Origin: Thermoguttaceae bacterium
Lineage (GTDB): Bacteria; Planctomycetota; Planctomycetia; Pirellulales; Thermoguttaceae
NCBI GenBank assembly: GCA_017550965.1
Contig: JAFZNK010000269.1
Span: forward strand, 1-33,041
DNA length: 33,041 bases
Direction: 5' to 3'
The position numbers were made by a program, and so were the translations under genes. How positions within the stretch are numbered: position 1 is the stretch's first letter; every line of letters starts with the position of its first letter. The notes beneath the pieces are model-generated. The model did no database searches, was not told the DNA's origin, and was given only the letters and a program-made list of their open reading frames with translations. Below are positions 24,531 through 32,824 of the stretch, piece after piece.

Positions 24531-26645
24531 CTACTCTTTCTTTTTGTTGGCGGCGGCGCGTCGACGCGTCGGCGTTTGTTTTCGATCAGGCTCCGCGAAG
24601 GGACTGACGGAAGGGATTGGAGGCTTGTCGGACAGCCACGCCAGGCGCTCTTGTTCCTGACGGTCCGCCGTTTTCATTTCTTCCTCTTTCGCTTTCACGA
24701 CGCGTCGGTAGGCCATGAAAAGAAGGTTCGCCTCAACGTCGTCCGTCTTTGAAAGCTGCATGGCCAGGTAGTACTCGTTAAGCGTCGCTTTGCGCGTCGC
24801 AAGTTCTGCGGTAAAACGCCATATGCGATAAATTTCCGTTCGATTCTCCCGGATCCACGTTTCCCACCATTCTTTGGCGGGGGCGGACGCCTGATCGAAT
24901 TGAATAAGGACCTTGTTTTCCTTAATCGCCTGTCGAAACTCGCGGTTTGTTTGAGGTCGCGCCGCGCGCAAGAGTCGATCTCTGCAACTATCCGCTTCTT
25001 CGCCGATCTCTCTTAAGGATTTGGGCGAATCGTCGCGCTTGTCGGTTTCGCGTTCGGAGTTCGCTTCGGCGGCGTTTGCGGCGTCGGCGTCGACGTCGGA
25101 CGATTTCTGAACGTCGTATTTCATAACGTCTTGCAATTCAGGCAATTGCCATGCCGAGGGCAGCCACGCCTGGAACGGAAGCGCGTCCGGCAAAAAGACG
25201 GTCGCCGCCGCCCCGTATTCGGGATGCTTAGGCGAGAATCTGACGTCCGAGCCCAGAAGAAGAGGACGACCGTATTCGAAAAAATCGGCGTCGCGCGAGG
25301 ACTCGCCCGATTTTTTCGCTTCGAGTTCGTCCGCGAAAGCGCGTCCTACGGTCGTTTCGCCAGACTCTGCGGACGCGTATTGCGCGTCGGACACGTTCAG
25401 ACCGGCGTGGAAAATTTTGGTTCCAAACGCGCTGATAATCGCCAGCGTTTCGCCCGGATTGTAATATTGATCAAGTTGAGCGAGGCTTTGCAGCGCGACG
25501 ACGAGTCTTGCGTCCATCGATCTCATCGTATTGAAACGCTGCGCGCAACCGGGAATGCGTCCGACGCTCGCGGCGAAGTCGTCGAGGACGATCGTAAGAG
25601 GTCGGGGCAATTTGCATCTGGGACTGCTTTTGGCTCTGCGCGAGACCGCGTCGAACAGCTGCGCGAAAAACATGTTGATGAAGGGACGCGTCTTCATGAT
25701 ATCGTCCTGGAACGCTTCGAAGACGACGACGGTCGGCTCGTCGAAAAGCAGGTCGAATTGGAACTCGTTATAGGAAGTTACGAGCGCCATGTTGCTGTCG
25801 ACCAGGTGTTGACAGTCTCCGCGAGCTTCGACGAGCACCGTCTGAAGATTCGAATTGTACCCGGAATCCGCGTCGCGGAACTCTTTGAGGAAAGGAACTC
25901 CTCTGCGCGTCGCGGCGTCGAAGAACTTTTTGCGATCGGCTTCCGAAGATTCGAGAACATGATAGAGCCCGGAGGGCGTCGCGACGCCGTGTTTCTTCTC
26001 CAGCGCCAGGATGATTCCCGCCATCAGACGCGCGGCGTTCTGACGAAAGAAAGGAGAGTCGTGATCGCCGATCCCGTTGATTTCGCTGAGGATTTGGCCG
26101 TTTTGACGCGCTTCGCTAAGGCGATCCGGCTTGCCGGAACAGGCGAAAGGATTCCAGCCCATCGTCGTTCGCGCCGAACTCGAGAGGTTGATGCGCTCGA
26201 CGCGACCGCCCGGTCGGAATTTTGCGCAAATTTTCTTGATCAGGTCGTATTCGTCGCCTTTGGTCGCAAGGAGGACGATCGACTGATCTTTGTTGGCAAG
26301 CGCCGAGGCGACGGTAGGCCATATCACCTTTTGCGTCTTCCCCGACCCGATTTTGCCGATCGTCATGACGTTGCGGCACAGAACTTCGGAACTAAGATGA
26401 AGCGTCCGGTCGGACAGCACGTCGTAGTCGCGTCCGTTCTTGTCTTCCAGAAGGAAAGTCCAATGAGGAAACGCGATAGGGGCGGGGTCGTTCTCCGGCG
26501 GAGTCAAATACGGAGCTTCCATCTCCTCTCTATACGGAAAATGACATTTTCCGTACCTGTTGGAAGCGGCGCGAGGCGGCATTTTCGGAACGTCAAATTT
26601 CGCGACGTTCTTGCAAGATTGAGTCGAGCGTTGAGTTCGTTGCAT
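24531..26645 (-). CDS. VirD4/TraG-like coupling ATPase, paralogue 2 (basic tail)
   Basis: A 704-residue paralogue of the preceding ATPase with the same layout. Walker A GKIGSGKT is at exactly the same residues (97-104), Walker B LTIVLDDFA is near 350, and long shared blocks include TTMGWNPFAC, SEARQNGQILSE, NGIG and RLMAGIIL. Like its partner it lacks N-terminal membrane helices. The middle-to-C-terminal linker has diverged, and the tail is basic and Pro-rich (RKQTPTRRRAAANKKKE) where paralogue 1 is strongly acidic. The ATG at 26645 follows AGGAA at 7 bases. It has its own long leader with the same conserved box, so the two genes are probably transcribed separately. Orphan DNA-translocating or coupling ATPase; the actual cargo is unknown. 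Confidence 0.85.
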   Translation of the reverse strand: MQRTQRSTQSCKNVAKFDVPKMPPRAASNRYGKCHFPYREEMEAPYLTPPENDPAPIAFPHWTFLLEDKNGRDYDVLSDRTLHLSSEVLCRNVMTIGKIGSGKTQKVIWPTVASALANKDQSIVLLATKGDEYDLIKKICAKFRPGGRVERINLSSSARTTMGWNPFACSGKPDRLSEARQNGQILSEINGIGDHDSPFFRQNAARLMAGIILALEKKHGVATPSGLYHVLESSEADRKKFFDAATRRGVPFLKEFRDADSGYNSNLQTVLVEARGDCQHLVDSNMALVTSYNEFQFDLLFDEPTVVVFEAFQDDIMKTRPFINMFFAQLFDAVSRRAKSSPRCKLPRPLTIVLDDFAASVGRIPGCAQRFNTMRSMDARLVVALQSLAQLDQYYNPGETLAIISAFGTKIFHAGLNVSDAQYASAESGETTVGRAFADELEAKKSGESSRDADFFEYGRPLLLGSDVRFSPKHPEYGAAATVFLPDALPFQAWLPSAWQLPELQDVMKYDVQKSSDVDADAANAAEANSERETDKRDDSPKSLREIGEEADSCRDRLLRAARPQTNREFRQAIKENKVLIQFDQASAPAKEWWETWIRENRTEIYRIWRFTAELATRKATLNEYYLAMQLSKTDDVEANLLFMAYRRVVKAKEEEMKTADRQEQERLAWLSDKPPIPSVSPFAEPDRKQTPTRRRAAANKKKE

Positions 26646-26796
26646 AGTAAATTCCTTTCCTTGTTAGCGCTAGCGATTTTTAGTTGACATAAATTGAAAC
26701 GAAACGATTAAAAACGATTCCGGACGACGAAAAACGTCCGGCGTTATTGCGTTCCGCGCTTCCCCCTGTTTCCCACGCCGGCGCATGACCGGCCGA

Positions 26797-26828
26797 TAAA
26801 GTCGTCGGGCGCGGACGAAACGACTTTA
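26797..26828. repeat. Inverted repeat beside the conserved box, ATPase 2
   Basis: TAAAGTCGT and ACGACTTTA, 14 bases apart, ending 20 bases before the conserved box, exactly as at 24080-24108. Confidence 0.75.
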
Positions 26829-26848
26829 AAACTTGCCTTTAACGCGAA

Positions 26849-26888
26849 GGTTTTTTTAAAACTGCCTGGTTGTGAAATATCGCGACGC
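26849..26888. promoter_or_regulatory. Conserved upstream box, copy 2
   Basis: Starts GGTTTTTTTAAAACTGCCTG and continues GTTGTGAAATATCGCGACGC. It is the partner of 24129-24166 and lies 204 bases before the ATPase 2 start (237 bases for copy 1). Confidence 0.75.
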
Positions 26889-27779
26889 TTCGCCGCAACC
26901 CCCTCTTTGCGATGCAAAAAGGACGGGCTGAAACGTCGAATCAGATTACTTGCGAAATTAGAAAAGCGGCGCTACCGCTTAAACGAGGCTTGATTATTCA
27001 AAGTTAACCGTTGGTTAAAAAACAAAGCAATCGAAATGAAATATGCTCCCCGTTGCCGTGGGAGCGACATAATAACGCTTAAAATCAAGTTTTCAAGCGC
27101 TTTTTTGCAAAATTTGTTAAAATTGTCGATCCGTCTGAAAAATCGCGCGTCTTTCGCGCGTCGTTTGCGGAGACGCCGAACGTCGTCGACGCGTTTTTAA
27201 TTATTCTCGTTCTTTGCCCAAGCAAGTTCAGGAACGTTTCGATAATTTGTCTCCTTCTCAAAGGACTTTGCCAAAAGGATCGAGACGGCAGATATTCGAC
27301 GGGGTCATGCGACTAAGAAGCGCGACGACGTTCCCGTGTTCCTTTGCAAAGCCGAGAATTCATTAAGACGTTTCTTCAAAAAAAGAATTCCAAAAAATTT
27401 TTTTATTTTTTTGATTCTTTTTGCGATTTTCTTTTTTTACTATTTTGCCTAACTTTAAAAACGAGATTATAAAAAGAGCGACGATAGATAAACTGGGGAG
27501 AATAGTAAAAAACGAAAGGAAGATAAAATAGAAAAGATTTTGAAAATAGAGAACGAACAAGCGCTTTTCTAAAACTCTGGACTTACAGTTCGTCGATTTT
27601 TTTTTATTTTGTTGAAAAGAACGACGTTAGGAACGCGTCGCCCGTCTGAAAAAATCGCTTGAATATACTAAGTAGAATGCGCGACCTTTTTATTTTGTCT
27701 ATTTTGATTCTTGAAAAACAGTTGTAGTTAAAATTGGTATAATCGTCATTTTTAGAAACAAACTTGAGCTATTCTTGCC

Positions 27780-27808
27780 TTGACGCGTTTGGGGGCAATA
27801 GATATAAT
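27780..27808 (+). promoter_or_regulatory. Promoter upstream of dnaG
   Basis: TTGACG (27780-27785), a 17-base spacer and TATAAT (27803-27808) form a near-consensus sigma-70 promoter. The leader to dnaG would be about 290 bases. A second, extended -10 site (TGGTATAAT, 27735-27743) lies just upstream. Confidence 0.65.
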
Positions 27809-28103
27809 CCGCCGTTGCGGACTGAAAACAGCGATGAAAAAAGAGCGTTTTTTGCGGGTTTTGCGCGGGTCTTTCGACCTCGCTCCCCGATTCGTTCTCC
27901 TCGCTTTTTTGAAGAACGTTTGTTCGTTTGGTTGAACTGGGCAAACTTTAACGATTGCTTTTCGGGAAGTCAAGAGCAAAATTAAAAAATTTGCCGTCGG
28001 CGCGGGGGCGTCGCGGTAAATCAGAACAACCGGGCGAATCGAGGCGTCGGAGTCCGCGCGTCTTGTGGGCAGGAGTCGTTTAAAACGTCGCAAGGAGAGC
28101 GAT

Positions 28104-30371
28104 TTGGCTAAAAATTTCGACAATTCGTTCGATCAGCGCGAACAAATTCGCGACGCGATCGACATCGTCGATCTTGTCGAACGCTACGTTCCTCTTCGTC
28201 GACAAGGCGCGAATCACGTCGGTCGTTGTCCCTGGCACGACGACTCGCGGCCAAGTTTGCAGGTGAACGCGCAACGTCAGACGTTTAAATGCTGGGTGTG
28301 CGACATTGGGGGCGACGTCTTCTCCTTCATTATGAGAATCGAGAACGTCGACTTCAAAGAGGCGATGCAAATCCTTGCCGACATGGCGGGAATCGAGCTT
28401 GTCAAACGTCCGTTTAAAGCGTTTCCGCGTCAGGAACGCCGTCAGGCGATCGCCGGGCCGAGCAAGGCGTTAGACGAAGACGCCGCGGCGTCGGCGCCGC
28501 AATATCAGCCCGTCGAGATCGACAAATCCGCGCTTTATCGCGCAATGGACTGGCTGGCGCATAAGTACCGCGACGCGTTTTTAAACGACCCCGAAGCGGA
28601 AGAAGCGCGCGAATACGTGCGTTCCCGAGGCATTTCCGACGTCGCGAGCGAGAGCTACATGATCGGCTACGCGCCTCTCGATTTCGACTCGACGTTGCGT
28701 TGGGTTCGCTACGATCGCAATCGCGTTCGTATTCTCGAAGCGGCCGGAGTACTCGCGTATCGCGACGAATACGACGAGCGAGGGCGCGTCCTTCCCCGAC
28801 CGACTTTTGAGCCGACCCCCGAGCTCTCCGACGCGGAACGACGACGCTATTACGACCGATTTCGCGGGCGGTTGACGTTCCCCATTCGCGACGTTCAGGA
28901 TCGCGTCGTCGCGTTTGGCGGCCGACTCCTGCCGAACACGACTTTAAAAAGCCCCGCGAAGTACGTCAATTCCCCGGAAACGCCGATTTTTACCAAATCG
29001 AAAATGGTTTACGGGCTGGATCGCGCCCGAACGGCGATTCGGAATACCAAACGCGTCCTTATTACCGAGGGATACACCGACTGCATCGTGACGTCGCAAT
29101 TTGGATTCGCGAACGTAGTCGCCGTTCTCGGCACGGCGTTGGGCGCGGAACACGTCCGCATTTTGAAGCGATTCGCGGACAAAATGATCCTCGTCCTCGA
29201 CGGCGACGAGCCGGGTCAGAAACGCGCGCGCGAGGTGTTGCGTTTCTTCGTCGAGCAGGGCGTCGACATGAGCGTGTTGACGTTGCCCAACAACGCGGAT
29301 CCCTGCGAGTTCCTGTTGGAAAAAGGGCCGGAAGCGTTTGAGCGGCTCCTTAAAACCGGTACGGTCGACGCGTTGGACCACGCGTTCAAAACGGCGATCG
29401 CCGGAATCGATTTGGACGCCGACGTCGTCGAATCGGCCAAAGCGCTCGACTCGCTCCTCGACGTCGTCGCGCTCTTTCCCGAAGAGTCGCGTTCGCTGAA
29501 CGACCCCGTGAGAGTGCGCGTCATTAAGACGATCCAGCGCCTGGCGACCCGGTTCCGCGTGAGCGAACGGGAAATTCGCCGTCAACTTGCCGACAAACGC
29601 GCGCGCGGCCAGCGGTACGCGCAACGCGCGGAAGAGCGCGAAGAGCGCTACGAACAGCGCCGCGCCGACGACGGTTTCGCCGACGTTTACGACGTCGAGT
29701 CCGAGCCTGTCGATCCCGAAGAGGCGAGAATCCGGGAGTTTCGACGCGATTGGATTTATCCCGTCCCCAATTCGGAGGACGAGACCGACGAAGAGTTGCG
29801 CGAACGATTTGAGCCGTTTGAGCGGTTCGCGCTGACCGATCCTCGTCTGACGCCTACTCCTTTGGAGCGCGAGTACCTGGAAATTGTGATTACGAATCCT
29901 CACCTTTTTCCACGACTCGTCGCCAATATCCCCAACGAACTGATGCGCTCCCCGGCCGCGCGTCAACTCGACCTTGTCGCGCGCGACTTTTTCGAACAGG
30001 GGCTTGCTCCGACGTTCGACCGTTTGATCCTGCGTTACGAAGACGACGCGATGAAGTCGTTTTTGATCGAACTGGACGCCGGCGCGCAAACTAAAGGACT
30101 TCTGTCGACGCTCGCGTCTCCCGAGGCGACGGAAATCCTGCTTCGCGACTTGTTCGCGGCTTTTGAGCGCGCGCGTCTCGATCGCGAAGAGCCGGTCCAA
30201 ATGAGCGTTTTGCGCGAGACCGATCAGAGCCCCGAAGACAAACTCAAGGCGCTGCTGAAAATTCGGGAAGCCGCTCAGTTGAAACAGCAAAACAGAAACG
30301 CGAACGCCCTCTTCGAAGAAGAAGAAGAGAACGACGGACAAGAAGAATCCGAATCGTACGGCGACGCGTGA
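28104..30371 (+). CDS. dnaG: DNA primase
   Basis: Makes the RNA primers for replication and works with the DnaB helicase. 755 residues from a TTG at 28104. This start is preferred because AAGGAG (28092-28097) stands 6 bases before it and the protein then begins just before the zinc domain as usual; a GTG at 28065 would add 13 basic residues and has a poorer site. Zinc-binding CHC2 domain: C42, H45, C63, C66. TOPRIM catalytic core: EGYTD (E322) and DGDEPG (D366, D368). The C-terminal helicase-interacting part is long, with a charged Arg/Glu-rich linker around 495-560 and an acidic end. It is followed by rpoD, the usual macromolecular synthesis arrangement. Confidence 0.96.
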   Translation: MAKNFDNSFDQREQIRDAIDIVDLVERYVPLRRQGANHVGRCPWHDDSRPSLQVNAQRQTFKCWVCDIGGDVFSFIMRIENVDFKEAMQILADMAGIELVKRPFKAFPRQERRQAIAGPSKALDEDAAASAPQYQPVEIDKSALYRAMDWLAHKYRDAFLNDPEAEEAREYVRSRGISDVASESYMIGYAPLDFDSTLRWVRYDRNRVRILEAAGVLAYRDEYDERGRVLPRPTFEPTPELSDAERRRYYDRFRGRLTFPIRDVQDRVVAFGGRLLPNTTLKSPAKYVNSPETPIFTKSKMVYGLDRARTAIRNTKRVLITEGYTDCIVTSQFGFANVVAVLGTALGAEHVRILKRFADKMILVLDGDEPGQKRAREVLRFFVEQGVDMSVLTLPNNADPCEFLLEKGPEAFERLLKTGTVDALDHAFKTAIAGIDLDADVVESAKALDSLLDVVALFPEESRSLNDPVRVRVIKTIQRLATRFRVSEREIRRQLADKRARGQRYAQRAEEREERYEQRRADDGFADVYDVESEPVDPEEARIREFRRDWIYPVPNSEDETDEELRERFEPFERFALTDPRLTPTPLEREYLEIVITNPHLFPRLVANIPNELMRSPAARQLDLVARDFFEQGLAPTFDRLILRYEDDAMKSFLIELDAGAQTKGLLSTLASPEATEILLRDLFAAFERARLDREEPVQMSVLRETDQSPEDKLKALLKIREAAQLKQQNRNANALFEEEEENDGQEESESYGDA

Positions 30372-30390
30372 CCTCGAAAGAATAATTGCA

Positions 30391-30418
30391 AAAACGACGC
30401 AAGGATTGCGGTTTTTTT
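30391..30418 (+). terminator. Intrinsic terminator after dnaG
   Basis: CGCAA-GGA-TTGCG, extended by AAAAC/GTTTT across a 2-base bulge, is followed by a T7 run. It lies 20 bases after the dnaG stop, so rpoD probably needs its own promoter or read-through. Confidence 0.65.
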
Positions 30419-30455
30419 GCGTATAACGTGAAAGCGCGCGTTTGCGCCGCTTGAA

Positions 30456-30494
30456 ATCGAGTTCGCTCGATCGTTGTATCCTCGAGCGTTTTTT
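30456..30494 (+). promoter_or_regulatory. Possible attenuator in the rpoD leader
   Basis: Two mutually exclusive hairpins: ATCGAG-TTCG-CTCGAT (30456-30471) with a stable TTCG tetraloop, and CGCTCGA (30464-30470) with TCGAGCG (30482-30488) followed at once by six T's. The second looks like an intrinsic terminator and the first would prevent it. They are about 130 bases before the rpoD ATG. Confidence 0.45.
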
Positions 30495-30622
30495 GACCGA
30501 AGCGTCTCTTGTCGACGACTTGTCCCGGACGCCTCGCCGCAAAGACGCTTGTTCCCCTTGGATCGTTTCCGCTCCGCGCGTTGCGATCTTCCACGAAGAC
30601 GACTTATTAATAAGGAGATTTT

Positions 30623-32518
30623 ATGTCGAAATCTGAATGGAATATACCAGAGTTTCAAGAGTTGTTGAACGTTGGCAAAACGCGCGGATTTGTTACGGCG
30701 CAGGATCTCGCCCGGCTCGTGCTCAGTTCGCCGACGATCGATTCCTCCTGGATCGCCGAATGGCGCGCGCGTCTTGACGAAGAGGACGTCGAACTGGTGG
30801 ACGATCAGGAAGGACGTTTCGAAACGTATTATTCCGACGGGGACGACGAACCTTCGGTTATTGTGCAGGGAACGCTCGACGATTTTCGCGGCGAACAGGA
30901 TTTTTCAAACGATCGTTACAACGAAGTCAGCGCGATGGACGTCGTCGAAAACGATTATGGAAAAGTCGACCCCGTGCGTCTGTATATGCGCGAACTCTCG
31001 AATATTCCGCTTCTGACGCGCGAACAGGAAGTTGAAAAAGCGCGTCAGGTCGAAACCGCGCGCAAGCGGTATCGACTAGTCGTCTTCTCGTCGCCGATGG
31101 CGCTTGTCGACGTCGAGCGCGTTTTACAAGATTACGTCAACGGGGACGCCGCGTTCGATCGTACGTTCCTGACGTCCAACGGCGGCGCCTGCGTCGAGGG
31201 CGTCGACAAAGAAACGACGGTTCGCCGCATTCCCGCGCATCTGGAAACGCTTCGCGCCGTCAATAAGAACCTCGCGGAAAACTACCGACGTCGCCGCAAT
31301 CTTCGCCACGAGTATTTGGCCGAGCGCCGCGTCGCCGCGATGAAGAAAAAGAGTCTTCTCGCCCCGCTCGAATGCGGACGGGAACTTCTGGAAGAAAACC
31401 GCGAATTACGTCGCGTCGCGATCGCGCGCCGACGCCGCTGCGCGGTCCTCGTCGAAGAGCTGCATCTGCGCACCCGTCGCGCCAAAGGCGCCGTCGAACT
31501 GATGAAAAAGACGAGCGAGCGCATCGAAAAACTTCTCGAAATCATTCATTCTTCTTACTTTGCCCGCTACACTCCCAAACGCCGCCAGGAATACGTGAAC
31601 GAATTGCGCGAACTGATCGTCAAGGCCGGCGAAACTCCGCGCGAACTGCGCCGTCGCATCGCGCGAATCGAACGCTTCCGTCTGGAATATGAAGAAGCGA
31701 AAAACGCTCTTACGCGCAGCAACTTGCGTTTGGTCGTCTCGATCGCCAAGAAATATCGCAATCGCGGCATGAGTTTTCTGGATCTCATTCAGGAAGGCAA
31801 CTCGGGCTTGATGCGCGCGGTCGACAAATTCGAACGTCAACGCGGATTCAAATTCTCCACCTACGCCACCTGGTGGATTCGTCAGGCGATTACGCGCGCT
31901 ATCGCCGAACAGGGGCGCACGATTCGCGTCCCCGCGCATATGATCGAAGCGCTTTCCAAACTTCACGCCGCGCAAAAAGACGGGTTCCAACGCCTTGGGC
32001 GCGAACTTTCCGACGAAGAACTTGCCGCGCGCACCGAAATGCGGCCCGACGAAGTCAAGCGAATTTTTGAAACGAGCTCCTCGCCCATTAGCTTGGAATG
32101 TCCGATTGGCGACGCTTCCGGGGCGCGATTCGGCGATTTCATTCCCGACGGCTCGTTTAGAAAACCCGAGAGCGCCGCGTCGAACAACGCGCTTCACGAA
32201 AAACTTGAAAAAGTGTTGAAGACGCTCACGCCCCGCGAGCGCGACATCGTCAAGATGAGATTCGGTTTCGACGACGGCTGCGAGTACACGCTCGAAGAAG
32301 TCGGCAAAGTCTTTGAAGTTACGCGCGAGCGCGTTCGTCAAATTGAAGCTAAAGCGATTAAGAAGCTCCAGGCGCCGAGTCGGTCTCGAGAACTGCTCGG
32401 GTTCGTCGACGGCTACGACTTGCCGTACGATCTGTCGGACGAAGACGATTCGTTCTGCCTGAGCGCGTACGACCGCGACTCGAACTCGATGTTCGAACTT
32501 CTCGACGGCGTCGAATGA
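30623..32518 (+). CDS. rpoD: Primary RNA polymerase sigma factor (sigma-70)
   Basis: The housekeeping sigma factor. 631 residues; ATG at 30623 with AAGGAG 5 bases upstream. Region 1.1-like N-terminus about 1-90; region 1.2 from DPVRLYMRELSNIPLLTREQEV (about 116); a long, Arg-rich non-conserved region about 150-360; region 2 from about 369 (RLVVSIAKKYRNRGMSFLDLIQEGN) through FSTYATWWIRQAITRAI and TIRVPAHM; region 3; region 4 from about 534 with LTPRERDIVKMRFGF and the helix-turn-helix TRERVRQIEAKAIKKL. After region 4.2 there is an unusual acidic extension of about 40 residues (DLPYDLSDEDDSF...), whereas RpoD normally ends soon after the HTH. It is downstream of dnaG and upstream of infB. Confidence 0.96.
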   Translation: MSKSEWNIPEFQELLNVGKTRGFVTAQDLARLVLSSPTIDSSWIAEWRARLDEEDVELVDDQEGRFETYYSDGDDEPSVIVQGTLDDFRGEQDFSNDRYNEVSAMDVVENDYGKVDPVRLYMRELSNIPLLTREQEVEKARQVETARKRYRLVVFSSPMALVDVERVLQDYVNGDAAFDRTFLTSNGGACVEGVDKETTVRRIPAHLETLRAVNKNLAENYRRRRNLRHEYLAERRVAAMKKKSLLAPLECGRELLEENRELRRVAIARRRRCAVLVEELHLRTRRAKGAVELMKKTSERIEKLLEIIHSSYFARYTPKRRQEYVNELRELIVKAGETPRELRRRIARIERFRLEYEEAKNALTRSNLRLVVSIAKKYRNRGMSFLDLIQEGNSGLMRAVDKFERQRGFKFSTYATWWIRQAITRAIAEQGRTIRVPAHMIEALSKLHAAQKDGFQRLGRELSDEELAARTEMRPDEVKRIFETSSSPISLECPIGDASGARFGDFIPDGSFRKPESAASNNALHEKLEKVLKTLTPRERDIVKMRFGFDDGCEYTLEEVGKVFEVTRERVRQIEAKAIKKLQAPSRSRELLGFVDGYDLPYDLSDEDDSFCLSAYDRDSNSMFELLDGVE

Positions 32519-32824
32519 CGCTTTTCCCCGACCGGGGGCTCTTAAACTCAGTTTCTCAAACCGGGCGCGACGCGCCCGGTTTTTTTGATCGACGCGCCGC
32601 TTAAACGCGGTCGTTTCTTTGCGCAAAACTCTTGGAATATCTAATGTCGACCGTTGAATAATCTGTCGAGCGCGTTATAATGCGCGGAATAGCGGGTTAG
32701 TTTACAATTCTACGTTCGAAATTTCTTAGAAACGCGACGACGTCGCCCGGTTATGACCGTTGTTTTGAACGTTAGACGTTGCTTTTGCAGAATTTACGTA
32801 TAGTACAATGGGGAGAAAACGACG
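32519..32824. other. Gap between rpoD and infB
   Basis: Contains the rpoD terminator and a possible -10 box TATAAT at 32686-32691 for infB (no clear -35). No gene is seen. Confidence 0.5.
32558..32587 (+). terminator. Intrinsic terminator after rpoD
   Basis: ACCGGGCG and CGCCCGGT pair around a 5-base loop and are followed by seven T's, 42 bases after the rpoD stop. Confidence 0.9.

Larger units (their letters stand above)
26646..28103. other. 1.4-kb gene-free region between ATPase 2 and dnaG
   Basis: The left third is the leader of ATPase 2: hairpin CCGGACG/CGTCCGG at 26720-26741, inverted repeat, conserved box, and hairpin GCTCCC/GGGAGC at 27045-27065. Bases about 27360-27620 are very AT-rich with poly-T and poly-A stretches, unlike the rest of the window. 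The right part carries dnaG promoter elements. A 65-residue hydrophobic frame at 27363-27560 (minus) starts at TTG with no ribosome site and is not called. Confidence 0.6.

Noticed and set aside
24403..24660. 85-codon plus-strand frame after the ATPase 2 gene
   Set aside because: It overlaps the ATPase 2 coding end on the other strand and the putative terminator, with no family features.
21724..26645. Integrative conjugative element
   Set aside because: No integrase, relaxase, VirB-like gene or flanking att repeat was found; only the coupling-type ATPases are present.
27363..27560. 65-residue hydrophobic minus-strand frame in the AT island
   Set aside because: It begins at TTG without a ribosome site, and hydrophobicity is expected from AT-rich codons alone. 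A real small membrane protein is possible but unsupported.
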